NCBI GenBank assembly: GCA_041667115.1
Contig: JBAYFO010000003.1
Coordinates: 67,940 to 131,939, forward strand
DNA length: 64,000 bases
Direction of reading: 5' to 3'
Source of the DNA: UBA1563 sp041667115
GTDB taxonomy: Bacteria > Bacteroidota > Ignavibacteria > Ignavibacteriales > Ignavibacteriaceae
The notes beneath the pieces are model-generated. The model was not told the origin of the DNA, ran no database searches, and was given only the letters and a program-made list of their open reading frames with translations. Position numbers and translations under genes: made by a program. Below, in pieces: positions 53,075 through 61,640 of the stretch (position 1 is its first letter; each line of letters starts with the position of its first letter).

Positions 53075-53695
53075 ATGAAAAAAATTTCTTACGAACAACT
53101 CACCGCGAGAAATGCTCCTCAACTAAAAAGTAAATTAGAAAAAGCTGTTATTGGAATTGCCGGATGCGGCGGACTCGGCAGTAACGCTGCAATCGCGCTA
53201 TCACGCATCGGAATCGGGAAATTAATCCTTGTTGATTTTGATGTGGTTGAACCAACAAATTTAAATCGTCAACAATATTTTATAAATGATATCGGCAAAC
53301 GGAAAGTTGATGCGCTGGAAGAAAAGTTGAAAATGATTAATCCTTTTCTTCAAATTGAAAAACATTATGAAAAACTAAACGGGATAAATATAAAATTCAT
53401 CTTCAAGGAAGTTCATATCATTGTTGAAGCATTCGACAATGTTTCTGAAAAAGCAATGTTGGTGAAAGCATTTGCCGGAAATCTTTTTAAGGGGAAATAT
53501 TTAGTAACCGCGTCGGGTTTGGCTGGGTATAGCTCCGCGAACACGATCAAAACAAAAAAGCTTTCAACAAATATTTTTGTGTGCGGAGACAACAAAACTG
53601 ATTTTATGACTGAAGGCGTCATGGCTCCACGGGTGATGATTACCGCGGGACATCAAGCAAATAAAGTTGTTGAAATTATTGACAAATTACTGTAA
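53075..53695 (+). CDS. ThiF-family adenylyltransferase (E1-like)
   Basis: A 206-residue E1-like enzyme. The ATP-binding GCGGLGSNAAIALSRIGIG is at about residues 31-49 with the Arg/Asp block VDFDVVEPTNLNRQQYF. It is of the short type found with bacterial ThiS. ATG 53075 lies one base after the ThiS stop; an upstream in-frame GTG at 53063 would overlap. It should activate the GGG tail of its neighbour. The catalytic cysteine region is FVCGDNKTDF. Confidence 0.85.
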   Translation: MKKISYEQLTARNAPQLKSKLEKAVIGIAGCGGLGSNAAIALSRIGIGKLILVDFDVVEPTNLNRQQYFINDIGKRKVDALEEKLKMINPFLQIEKHYEKLNGINIKFIFKEVHIIVEAFDNVSEKAMLVKAFAGNLFKGKYLVTASGLAGYSSANTIKTKKLSTNIFVCGDNKTDFMTEGVMAPRVMITAGHQANKVVEIIDKLL

Positions 53696-53720
53696 AAACA
53701 AAAACTGGATCGTCTTTTTT

Positions 53721-53927
53721 TTATACTTCGCACAAAGCATTTAATTCCTCGACAAAAACATCTATTTGCTCAGGCTGAAATCCTTTTTCTTTTGCAGCTG
53801 TTTCAAGCGTTCCCCATGCGGGTTCGCCGCAGATCAAGCAGCGGATTCCGTGTTTCATCAAATACTCAACCGATTCGGGAAGCTCACGAACTAAATCTTC
53901 AATAAAAATTTCTTTAGTTATTTTCAT
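53721..53927 (-). CDS. DUF1858 domain protein
   Basis: A 68-residue protein matching DUF1858: KEIFIEDLVRELPESVEYLMKHGIRCLICGEPAWGTLETAAKEKGF holds the CxxCG motif (C31xxC) suited to a redox or metal site. The family is linked to disulfide and Fe-S hybrid-cluster proteins. ATG 53927 fits the domain start; upstream in-frame codons are out of family range. It overlaps the DUF6132 gene by 14 bp. Confidence 0.85.
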   Translation of the reverse strand: MKITKEIFIEDLVRELPESVEYLMKHGIRCLICGEPAWGTLETAAKEKGFQPEQIDVFVEELNALCEV

Positions 53928-54138
53928 CTCTCTTCTCCACGGTTTCCGGTTTCTTTTTCTTTGAAGGGAAAATAAAAATTCCTCCGAGCATGGCTCCGTA
54001 AAGCGTACTAAAATAAGGATTGCTTTGGATAGGACATGTTCCGCTCTGGCAACCGATGAAATAGTAATATGCATAACCGGCAGCTGCACCGAGGGGAACG
54101 GCTCCATATTTCCAGTACTTTAAAAAGAATTTTTTCAT
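53914..54138 (-). CDS. DUF6132 family membrane protein
   Basis: A 74-residue small membrane protein with the DUF6132 block YYFIGCQSGTCPIQSNPYFSTLYGAMLGG (two cysteines in CQSGTC). Family function is unknown, but it is typically found in Bacteroidota and often beside DUF1858 or rhodanese/redox genes. Translationally coupled to the DUF1858 gene. Confidence 0.85.
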   Translation of the reverse strand: MKKFFLKYWKYGAVPLGAAAGYAYYYFIGCQSGTCPIQSNPYFSTLYGAMLGGIFIFPSKKKKPETVEKRDENN

Positions 54139-54265
54139 ATTTTTTTCCGAATTATATTTGGTTTGTATTGTTTGATGTTCATTTTAATAAAAAAGATTCA
54201 ATTGAATTCGCTTTTTTAGAAAGTTAATACAATTGCTTTTCCCCTATCATTATGAAAGAATTTGC

Positions 54266-55063
54266 ATGAAAGTATTTTGTTCACTTCTTATTAGTGTGCT
54301 TGTTCTATTTAGTAACACTCCGGCGCAGTCTCCATATAAAATATCATGGGAGAAAGATGCCCTTATTTTAGGAACCGGCACGGCGGTTTCTGTTTTAGGA
54401 TATTCGCTGGAACAAAAAATAAATCCTCTGTCAGTCCAGGAGATAAGCGCGCTTTCCCGGAACGACGTTAATGCGTTTGATAGAAGCGCCACCTACAATT
54501 GGTCAAAAAATTTAACCACCCTTAGCGATGTAAGTGTGGCCATAACAATGCTTTCCCCACTCACGCTTTTTCTTGATAAAAATGTTCAAAAAGATTTTCA
54601 AACAATAAGTGCAATGTATTTTGAAACACTCCTCTTTGCAACATTCATCCCGTCAATTGCAAAAGGAACCTCGATAAGGGTCCGCCCATTTGTTTATAAT
54701 GCTGATGCACCGCAAGGAATTAAACTTGAAGCAGAAGCTAAGAAATCTTTCTTCTCCGGACACACAACCGTAGCATTCGCTTCCGCAGTTTTTCTGTCGT
54801 CAGTCTACGATGGCTATTTCCCCGACTCAAAATATAAAAAGTACATTTGGGCAGGTTCATTGGTAACGGCTTCAGTTGTCGGTTATCTTCGCTATGCTTC
54901 AGGAAATCATTATCCAACAGATATTTTAACAGGTGCGGTTGTCGGAAGTGCGATAGGGTATCTCATTCCTTATCTGCATAAGACAAAGGGTAATCTGTCG
55001 GACATCTTTCCAACCCTCAATCATGCTAATGGATTATCAATTCATTATGTGGTTCAATTTTAA
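54266..55063 (+). CDS. PAP2 family phosphatase
   Basis: A 265-residue membrane phosphatase. The three acid-phosphatase motifs are in order: KGTSIRVRPF (KxxxxxxRP), FFSGHTTVAF (PSGH-like) and RYASGNHYPTDILTG (SRxxxxxHxxxD-type). The N-terminus looks like a signal peptide (SLLISVLVLFSNTPAQS). Substrate unknown; undecaprenyl pyrophosphate or lipid phosphates are typical. ATG 54266 gives the signal-peptide start and is preferred over 54233. Confidence 0.88.
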   Translation: MKVFCSLLISVLVLFSNTPAQSPYKISWEKDALILGTGTAVSVLGYSLEQKINPLSVQEISALSRNDVNAFDRSATYNWSKNLTTLSDVSVAITMLSPLTLFLDKNVQKDFQTISAMYFETLLFATFIPSIAKGTSIRVRPFVYNADAPQGIKLEAEAKKSFFSGHTTVAFASAVFLSSVYDGYFPDSKYKKYIWAGSLVTASVVGYLRYASGNHYPTDILTGAVVGSAIGYLIPYLHKTKGNLSDIFPTLNHANGLSIHYVVQF

Positions 55064-55160
55064 ATACAAAGCGATGGTTTATCTTTGGACAAGAAGCAAA
55101 AACGAACTGGCCGAAAGAATATAAATCAAGAGTAAACTTTAACAAACGGATGGAGATGAA

Positions 55161-55179
55161 GAATAATTCTGAATTATTC
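55161..55179. repeat. perfect palindrome GAATAATTC-T-GAATTATTC
   Basis: Nine-base arms with a single-base loop in the 269-bp gap between the PAP2 and U32 genes. The gap otherwise holds a non-recognised 47-codon open frame. The palindrome could be an operator or a hairpin end. Confidence 0.5.
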
Positions 55180-55332
55180 TCAAGATCTCACAAGTCTTTC
55201 TCATCACTAACTAATGTAGGTTATTAGGAATTTTTCCTGTTACTTCAATGGAATAGACATAATTCTTTATGTTTACTTGCTGGCATGCATTTATCGGGAA
55301 AACACCTTTTCACTTTGAAATTGTTTTAAGTG

Positions 55333-56541
55333 TTACGCAACGATGGTTTTTACCAGATAAACTTTATCGCGGGGTCTAACTAACGATTCGCAATTAAACG
55401 TTACTTTTTCTCCTTTAAAAGCTTCGTTTACATCAACTTCTTCGTTTATAATTTGTTTTACCATAAGTTCTACTACTCCGGTTGTTTCCCCGATAATTAA
55501 AACGTTCTCGCCAACTTTTAGGCTTCCCGTTTCTATTAGTATATGAACAACTTGGGGAGTCTTATAATAGTTTAAAACTTTGCCAACATATTCTTTTCGC
55601 GTTGTAGCGATGCTTCCGTGTTTGTTAATAATGTCTTTTCCATCGGGTTTATCAAAATAAAAACCGGAAGAGAACCCGCGATTGTAAACACTGTTAAGGT
55701 CGACTAAAAATTTTTGTTTCTGCTCATCGGTAAGCTTTTTTTCAAAATACAGATCGATTGCTTGCCGGTAAACCGAAACAACTTTTGCCACATATTCGGG
55801 ACTTCTTTTCCGTCCTTCAATTTTAAAAGAATTTATGCCCGACTCAATAAGTTGATCGAGAAACTCAATCGCGCAAAGATCTTTTGCGGACATAACATAG
55901 TCTTTTCCAAGCATTAATGAAGCGTCCTTTGTTCCATCATAAATTTCATATTCGCGTCTGCAAGGTTGGACACATTCTCCACGGTTTGCGCTTTGTCCGA
56001 ATATTTCGTGACTCATAAAGCATCTTCCACTAACAGCTACACACATAGCGCCGTGAATAAACGCTTCTATTTCAAGCTCAGTGTTTGCTCTAATTTTTTT
56101 TATTTCTTCAAGAGAACATTCGCGCGCAAGCACAATTCTTTTAGCACCGAGTCTTTCAAAAACTTTTGCAGAAGCAGAATTAGAAATTGATGCTTGTGTA
56201 GAAACGGCGAAGGGCATTTCGTACTGATTACATTTTTCGATGATCCCGAAATCCCAGCAGATGACCATATCAACTCCGGCCTTTTTTGCCGCCGGAATAA
56301 TTTCATCAAGTTGAACTAATTCTTCTTCAAATAAAATAGTGTTAAGCGTAAGGTAAGTTTTTACGTTATGTTCTTTACAGAAAGAAACGATCTCATTCAG
56401 CTCATCGAGCAAAAAATTTTTAGCTTTTGCCCGCATATTTAGTTTTTCAACACCGAAGTAAACAGCGTTTGCCCCATTGTTTACAGCCGTTCTCAGCATC
56501 GTCCAATCTCCCGCGGGAGCCATCAATTCAGGTCTATTCAT
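55333..56541 (-). CDS. peptidase U32 family protein
   Basis: A 402-residue U32 protein. The family signature is EAFIHGAMCVAVSGRCFMS (about 160-178), with the four-cysteine pattern GECVQPCRREY later, used for an Fe-S cluster or substrate site. MNRPELMAPAGDWTMLRTAVNNGANAVYFG is the normal start. Related members hydroxylate tRNA U34 (TrhP) or 23S rRNA (RlhA) rather than cut peptides; TrhP-like is most likely by length. It stands alone. Confidence 0.85.
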   Translation of the reverse strand: MNRPELMAPAGDWTMLRTAVNNGANAVYFGVEKLNMRAKAKNFLLDELNEIVSFCKEHNVKTYLTLNTILFEEELVQLDEIIPAAKKAGVDMVICWDFGIIEKCNQYEMPFAVSTQASISNSASAKVFERLGAKRIVLARECSLEEIKKIRANTELEIEAFIHGAMCVAVSGRCFMSHEIFGQSANRGECVQPCRREYEIYDGTKDASLMLGKDYVMSAKDLCAIEFLDQLIESGINSFKIEGRKRSPEYVAKVVSVYRQAIDLYFEKKLTDEQKQKFLVDLNSVYNRGFSSGFYFDKPDGKDIINKHGSIATTRKEYVGKVLNYYKTPQVVHILIETGSLKVGENVLIIGETTGVVELMVKQIINEEVDVNEAFKGEKVTFNCESLVRPRDKVYLVKTIVA

Positions 56542-56574
56542 TTATTCATTTCTATCAATCTTGAGAAAATTACA

Positions 56575-56652
56575 ATTTTCAAAAACCAAATTTCAAATGC
56601 TTGACTTTTGACCTTTGATTCTTGGAATTTGTCTTTTGTCTTTTGGAATTTC
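56575..56652. repeat. heptamer array TTGACTT/TTGGAAT
   Basis: Consecutive 7-base words CTTGACT, TTTGACC, TTTGATT, CTTGGAA, TTTGTCT, TTTGTCT and TTTGGAA give the clearest period-7 run in the window. Complementary words lie just to the left (AACCAAA, TTTCAAA). Between pduT and the U32 gene. Confidence 0.75.
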
Positions 56653-57207
56653 TTAAATCATTTCATTGAGCAGTTCTTGTCTCGGTTGTGCGATAACAAC
56701 TTTGTTGACAAGCAATCCTCTTTCGGAGACTACTTTCGCACCCGCTTCAACAGCGGCTGTAACTGCGGCAACTTCTCCCGTGCAAGTAAAAAACGCTTTT
56801 CCACCGAGCGCCATAGCAAGACGAACTTCAATTAATTTAATATTCGCCGATTTTACCGCGGCATCCGCAGCTTCAATTAATGAGGCTACCGAAAACGATT
56901 CAACAATTCCCAGCGCTTCTAGAAGTTGCACATTTGTGTGTCCCGAAATTGCCGGAAAAATATCGCGGTGCACATTTGGGATAACAAAATGATCTATCAC
57001 TCCAAATCCGACTGTATCCACGGCCGCTTCAACAGCGGTCGAAACTGCGGCTACTTCTCCGCCGATCAACGTCATGTATTTTCCCGAACAAATCGTACGA
57101 GATAAGATCAATTCAACGTGAGAGGTTTTAAGCATAATATCTGCGGCTTGCATTCCGGCGGCTATACTGCTCATTTCAATTAATCCGAGCGAGTTCATTT
57201 GCATCAT
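56653..57207 (-). CDS. pduT: PduT-like tandem BMC shell protein with Fe-S site
   Basis: A 184-residue shell protein with two bacterial microcompartment domains in tandem (about 1-90 and 95-184; ALGGKAFFTCTGEVAAV repeats the pattern LIGGEVAAV). The pore cysteine that binds [4Fe-4S] in PduT is present as C40 in SRTICSGKY (C38 in the enterobacterial protein). Trimers of such proteins pass electrons across microcompartment shells. Only pduS is beside it; other shell and enzyme genes are not in the window. Confidence 0.88.
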   Translation of the reverse strand: MMQMNSLGLIEMSSIAAGMQAADIMLKTSHVELILSRTICSGKYMTLIGGEVAAVSTAVEAAVDTVGFGVIDHFVIPNVHRDIFPAISGHTNVQLLEALGIVESFSVASLIEAADAAVKSANIKLIEVRLAMALGGKAFFTCTGEVAAVTAAVEAGAKVVSERGLLVNKVVIAQPRQELLNEMI

Positions 57208-57238
57208 AGTTTTTATTCTTCAGTTATCAGTTTTTAGT

Positions 57239-58549
57239 TCATTTAGTTATTTTAATATATTCATCACCAACATGCGTCACCATGCCAGTAATGGACGCAT
57301 GGATATTTGCGCCAAGTTTACCCTCCGGCACTTTTGCAATAAGTTGATTTTTAGTTACTTGATCACCTATTGAAACCACCGGTTCAGCTTTTTCTCCCAC
57401 ATGCTGTTTTAACATAATTTTTACATTTTCAGTTTCAAATTTTTGTGGATTAAAAGGAGTGTGTCCATCATAATCTCTTAATTGTAGTTTCTGCATTAAC
57501 TGTTTTAGCGGGACATGCCTTCCGTCTTTCATTGGATGTACTTTCGGGGGCTTCGTCTGCGTATATTTTGTTCCTTGTAGTTTCATCTCTTTTTTTGAAT
57601 TATCACACGCTTCTTTCGGAAATAAATCTTCCGGACACGAATACAGGGTACACAATCCACAGGCACAGCAAAGTTCCGCCATTTGATTCCACACATCCGC
57701 GCCAGTTTTTGTAAATTGAAGAGACCGCATTACCTTATGCGGTTGAACATCATACCCAAGCAAATAGCGTGGACAAAATTCCGTACAATAACTGCATTGA
57801 TCACAAGCAGATTTTCCAATTCGAGCGAAGTTTTCTTCCGGCTGGTTTTTGCGTTTTATAAGGTAATGGTCTTTGGGAAGGATTATCAATCCCGCAGTTG
57901 TTTTTGTTACCACTTCATCAAGATCGAATGTCAGCTTGCCCATCATTACTCCGCCGACATAAATAGCAAAATCATTTACTTTGGTTCCACCGGCATGAGC
58001 AATTAATTCGCGAAACGTTGTTCCGATCGGGGCAAAAAATGTTGATGGTTTTTTAACAGCTCCGGCAATGCAGAGAAATTTTTCAGTAACCGGGATTCCT
58101 TCGTCAGCCTTCGAGATATTGTAGAGCGATTCAACATTATTTACCACGCAACCAACTTGCAACGGAAGTCCGGCTGGAGGAATTAATCTTTTTGTTGCCG
58201 CATAAACCAATTCATATTCATCTCCAGCGGGATAAAAATCCCCCAAAAACGTGAGTTCGATCGGACTGTTTTTTATTTCCTTTTTTACGGCTTCAATTGC
58301 GGATTCATTTTTTTCTTTTATTCCGAAGTAACCTTTTTTTGCTGACGTGCTTTCGAGCATCAGCTCTATTCCGCGAACGATATCTTTGGCAAAGTGGACC
58401 ATTAGTTCATAATCTTTGTGAATAAGCGGCTCACATTCTGCGCCATTCGCCAGAACAAATTCAACCATTGAATTTGCTTTAACGTGGGCAGGGAATCCCG
58501 CGCCACCGGCGCCAACAACGCCAGCTTGAATAATTTTTTCCGAAAGCAT
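57239..58549 (-). CDS. pduS: PduS-like cobalamin reductase / electron-transfer protein
   Basis: A 436-residue RnfC-like flavoprotein with SLBB domain. The N-terminal GVVGAGGAGFPAHVK binds FMN or NADH; two 4Fe-4S motifs are CDQCSYCTEFCPR (about 248) and CCACGLCTLYSCP (about 292). In Pdu-type compartments PduS reduces cobalamin and may exchange electrons with PduT's cluster. It lies 31 bp before pduT in the same transcript. This is a two-gene satellite with no diol dehydratase or other shell genes. Confidence 0.88.
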   Translation of the reverse strand: MLSEKIIQAGVVGAGGAGFPAHVKANSMVEFVLANGAECEPLIHKDYELMVHFAKDIVRGIELMLESTSAKKGYFGIKEKNESAIEAVKKEIKNSPIELTFLGDFYPAGDEYELVYAATKRLIPPAGLPLQVGCVVNNVESLYNISKADEGIPVTEKFLCIAGAVKKPSTFFAPIGTTFRELIAHAGGTKVNDFAIYVGGVMMGKLTFDLDEVVTKTTAGLIILPKDHYLIKRKNQPEENFARIGKSACDQCSYCTEFCPRYLLGYDVQPHKVMRSLQFTKTGADVWNQMAELCCACGLCTLYSCPEDLFPKEACDNSKKEMKLQGTKYTQTKPPKVHPMKDGRHVPLKQLMQKLQLRDYDGHTPFNPQKFETENVKIMLKQHVGEKAEPVVSIGDQVTKNQLIAKVPEGKLGANIHASITGMVTHVGDEYIKITK

Positions 58550-58686
58550 AAGTCTAAATCTTCTTTTATTTGTGCAACAAATCTAATAAAAGTAAAGAAA
58601 AATTGAGCAGAAAATTCCTCAATCTGCATAAAATCATTAAAAAATTAGGAAAATTTGCAGTTTTTATTTAATCATTAATGTTTTTA

Positions 58687-58715
58687 TTGACTTTAAACTT
58701 ATTATCTATTATAAT
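58687..58715 (+). promoter_or_regulatory. near-consensus promoter of the glnB-amt operon
   Basis: TTGACT (58687-58692), exactly 17 bases, then TATAAT (58710-58715) followed by TG. The start would be near 58722, leaving a leader of about 80 bases with a small CCTAA/TTAGG hairpin at 58730-58744. No NtrC/sigma-54 element (TGGCAC-N5-TTGC) was found. Confidence 0.82.
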
Positions 58716-58802
58716 TGCTGATGTTTTTCCTAATATCTTTAGGTTAACTGCGGCAAGCGGCTTAATAATTAAATAATCAGATTAAATAAAAGCGGAGTAA
58801 CA

Positions 58803-59141
58803 ATGAAAAAAATAGAGGCAATCATTAGACCTCACAAACTTGATGAGGTACACAGCGCTCTTCAAGAAGCCGGGTTTAACGGACTTACAGTTACAGAAGT
58901 TCGTGGATACGGCAGACAAAAAGGTCACAAGGAAATCTACCGCGGTTCGGAATATAACATCGAGTTCGTACCGAAACTAAAATTAGAATTGGTTTGTGAT
59001 GACGAGAAATTAGAATCGGTTATCTCAATTATAATTAAATATGCCAGAACCGGGCAAGTTGGAGATGGGAAAATATTCGTTCAAAGTGTAGACGATGCGA
59101 TTAGAATCCGGACGGAAGAATCAGGTTCGTCGGCTTTATAA
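58803..59141 (+). CDS. glnB: nitrogen regulatory protein PII
   Basis: A 112-residue PII trimer subunit. The T-loop tyrosine modified by uridylylation in many bacteria is Y51 (RGSEYNIEF), and ATP/2-oxoglutarate blocks include KIEAIIRPHKLDEV, ARTGQVGDGKIFV and IRIRTEE. It sits just before a porin and amt, so its main job is probably blocking ammonium import (GlnK role). The SD GCGGAG lies 7 bases before ATG. Confidence 0.95.
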   Translation: MKKIEAIIRPHKLDEVHSALQEAGFNGLTVTEVRGYGRQKGHKEIYRGSEYNIEFVPKLKLELVCDDEKLESVISIIIKYARTGQVGDGKIFVQSVDDAIRIRTEESGSSAL

Positions 59142-59164
59142 AAACAAAAGAAGGAAAAATCAAA

Positions 59165-59869
59165 ATGAAAAAAAACATATTAATATTTACTATGGTTCTT
59201 TTATCCGGTTTCAGTTCACACGCTCAGATAAAATTCGGATCTGATATATACAGCCGATATCTCTGGAGAGGATTGGACTTTGGCGATGCCCCCGCATTCC
59301 AGCCAAGTCTATCTTATACAACCGGAGGATTGACTTTTGGGGCGTGGGCTTCATATGCTTTCCCAACTAATGGAACAACCTATTCTGAAAATGATTTTTT
59401 TGCCTCCTATACTTTTGCTACACAAAACATGGGATCGTTTTCAGCACTTTTTACTGACTATTACTTCCCTTCAGCAGGGATTCCCTTTGGTTATTACAAA
59501 CCAACAACCGGTAATCCTGTTGCCGCACATACTATAGAAGGAGGATTAAGTTATACGGGTGCAGAGAAATTCCCAATCTCTCTAGCATTCTATACTAATC
59601 TCTCAAACGATCCGGATAACTCAGCTTATATCCAGGCGGCATATCCATTCACTGTAGACGATGCAACGCTTACTCTTTCTGCCGGATTTGTTCCCTCAAA
59701 AAGCGTTTATTACGGAATAGCTAAAGGAGGACTTACAAACCTGGGACTCACTGCTTCTAAAACGGTGGCCGTTACCGACAAGTTTGCTTTGCCTCTGACA
59801 GTCTCATATATCAGCAATCCCGCACAAGACAAAACATACCTTGTGTTTGGAGTTAGTTTCATTTTTTAA
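59165..59869 (+). CDS. TorF-like outer membrane beta-barrel porin
   Basis: A 234-residue outer membrane protein. Residues 1-20 are a signal peptide (LIFTMVLLSGFSSHAQ); the rest shows alternating amphipathic strands rich in aromatics (YSRYLWRGLDFG, AWASYAFP, DFFASYTF) and ends in FGVSFIF, a C-terminal phenylalanine typical of barrels. It lies 23 bp after glnB and before amt, a common arrangement, and may pass ammonium or other small nitrogen compounds. Confidence 0.78.
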   Translation: MKKNILIFTMVLLSGFSSHAQIKFGSDIYSRYLWRGLDFGDAPAFQPSLSYTTGGLTFGAWASYAFPTNGTTYSENDFFASYTFATQNMGSFSALFTDYYFPSAGIPFGYYKPTTGNPVAAHTIEGGLSYTGAEKFPISLAFYTNLSNDPDNSAYIQAAYPFTVDDATLTLSAGFVPSKSVYYGIAKGGLTNLGLTASKTVAVTDKFALPLTVSYISNPAQDKTYLVFGVSFIF

Positions 59870-60013
59870 TTGAATAACTTAATCGGAACCGTAAAAGCTA
59901 ATTGTAACGATTGAAATCAACAAAAATCAGTTTTGAAAAATTGATCTGATATTATCACGCAAGGAAGAAAAAGTTGCCCGGTTTCTTTTATATAACAACT
60001 TGGAGAAAAAATA

Positions 60014-61540
60014 ATGAAAATAAATAATCGCTTTTTAGCAGTTGTAATGTTTTTCGTTCTTTTAACATCGCTTGCCCCTTCTAATCTCTATGGGCAAACT
60101 GATCCAACAGGAGCAAGAACAGGAACGATAACCGATGTACCGGCAGCAAAGCCGGGTGAACCAACGTTAACCGAAGTTGCCGAGGCAGTTGGGCATAATA
60201 AAATAGCAACAAATATAATGTGGACTCTAATAACCGCATTTTTAGTAATGTTTATGCAAGCCGGATTTGCAATGGTTGAAACCGGATTTACTCAAGCAAA
60301 AAATGTTGCACATACTATGGGGATGAACTTCCTTGTCTATGCAATTGGATTACTTGGCTTCTGGATTTCCGGGTTTGCCATAATGTTTGGAGGTGTTGGT
60401 GCCGTTGCAGCACTTGGTGGAACTCCTGGCTTAACCAGTGAAGTAGCAATTACTTTATTTGGAAAGTCATTTGGTTTATTTGGAGCTTCAGGCTTCTTCT
60501 TAAGTAACTCTTATGATGTTGGAATATTTACGTTATTCTTATTCCAGATGGTGTTTATGGATACTACGGCCACAATTCCAACCGGTGCTATGGCAGAAAG
60601 ATGGAAATTTAACGCGTTTATTTTCTATGCCTTCTTTATTTCTATGTTTGTTTATCCCATTTTTGGAAATTGGGTTTGGGGTGGTGGATGGCTTTCGACA
60701 CTTGGTGTTAACTTTGAGTTAGGACATGGGCATGTCGATTTTGCAGGTTCTTCTGTCGTACACATGGTGGGTGGTGTTGCCGCTTTAGCCGGTGCAATTG
60801 TAATAGGACCCCGCATAGGAAAATATGGAAAAGACGGTTCCGTGCATGCAATTCCCGGACACAATATCCCGATGGCAATTATCGGTACGTTTATTTTGGC
60901 TTTCGGATGGTTCGGCTTCAATCCAGGCTCAACGTTATCCGGTAACGATTTACGCATAAGCGTTGTGGCGGTAAATACATTACTTGCATCAGGCGCCGGA
61001 GCCCTTTTCGCCACATTGTTTATGATGTGGAAATTTGGCAAACCTGATCCTAGTATGATGGCAAACGGGTTATTGGCTGGTCTTGTAGCCATTACCGCTC
61101 CGTGCGCCTTTGTTCCTGCGTGGGCTGCTGTTCTTATCGGCTCAATCGCCGGAGTTTTGGTTGTGCTTGCTGTCTTCTTTATCGATCGAAAACTTAAAAT
61201 CGATGATCCGGTTGGCGCTGTTGCTGTTCATGGTGTAAATGGTTTATGGGGAATAATCGCTCTGGGACTTTTTGCAGACGGAACTTACGGTAACGGCTGG
61301 AATGGTGTTCCGGGAACGGTAAAAGGGTTGTTTTACGGTGATCCAAGTCAGTTAGTGGCTCAGCTTATTGGAGCGACAGCTTGTATAATTTTTGTTTTTG
61401 CAACCATGTATAGTTTCTTCAAACTTCAGCACAAATTCTTTGGAATTAGAGTTGAAGCACAAGATGAAATTGATGGTTTAGATATGCCCGAAATGGGAGT
61501 TGTCGGTTATGTTGATGATTCAGCTTTCGGAAAGGATTAA
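60014..61540 (+). CDS. amt: ammonium transporter
   Basis: A 508-residue Amt/Rh family channel with a cleavable-looking N-terminal signal (residues 1-28, ending near NLYGQ) and a linker before the first of 11 helices. Family blocks are QAGFAMVETGF, DTTATIPTGAMAERWKF, FAGSSVVHMVGGVAALAGA, AIPGHNIPMAIIGTFILAFGWFGFNPGS and the twin-histidine region DDPVGAVAVHGVNGLWG. The C-terminal tail is about 40 residues. PII protein from the operon start probably blocks it when nitrogen is plentiful. Confidence 0.95.
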   Translation: MKINNRFLAVVMFFVLLTSLAPSNLYGQTDPTGARTGTITDVPAAKPGEPTLTEVAEAVGHNKIATNIMWTLITAFLVMFMQAGFAMVETGFTQAKNVAHTMGMNFLVYAIGLLGFWISGFAIMFGGVGAVAALGGTPGLTSEVAITLFGKSFGLFGASGFFLSNSYDVGIFTLFLFQMVFMDTTATIPTGAMAERWKFNAFIFYAFFISMFVYPIFGNWVWGGGWLSTLGVNFELGHGHVDFAGSSVVHMVGGVAALAGAIVIGPRIGKYGKDGSVHAIPGHNIPMAIIGTFILAFGWFGFNPGSTLSGNDLRISVVAVNTLLASGAGALFATLFMMWKFGKPDPSMMANGLLAGLVAITAPCAFVPAWAAVLIGSIAGVLVVLAVFFIDRKLKIDDPVGAVAVHGVNGLWGIIALGLFADGTYGNGWNGVPGTVKGLFYGDPSQLVAQLIGATACIIFVFATMYSFFKLQHKFFGIRVEAQDEIDGLDMPEMGVVGYVDDSAFGKD

Positions 61541-61610
61541 GTGATCATTCCAAATTAAAAAAAGACAAAACAAATTCAACCCAAACCGACTTCTCCTAAA
61601 ATTATTCATT

Positions 61611-61640
61611 AAAAGCTCGAAATTTTATCGAGCTTTTTTT
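61611..61640 (+). terminator. intrinsic terminator of the glnB-amt operon
   Basis: AAAGCTCGA pairs with TCGAGCTTT around a 7-base loop (AATTTTA), followed by further T residues. It lies 70 bases after the amt stop. Confidence 0.92.

Noticed and set aside
58550..58802. NtrC/sigma-54 control of glnB-amt
   Set aside because: No TGGCAC-N5-TTGC element was found; the TTGACT-N17-TATAAT pair explains the start.
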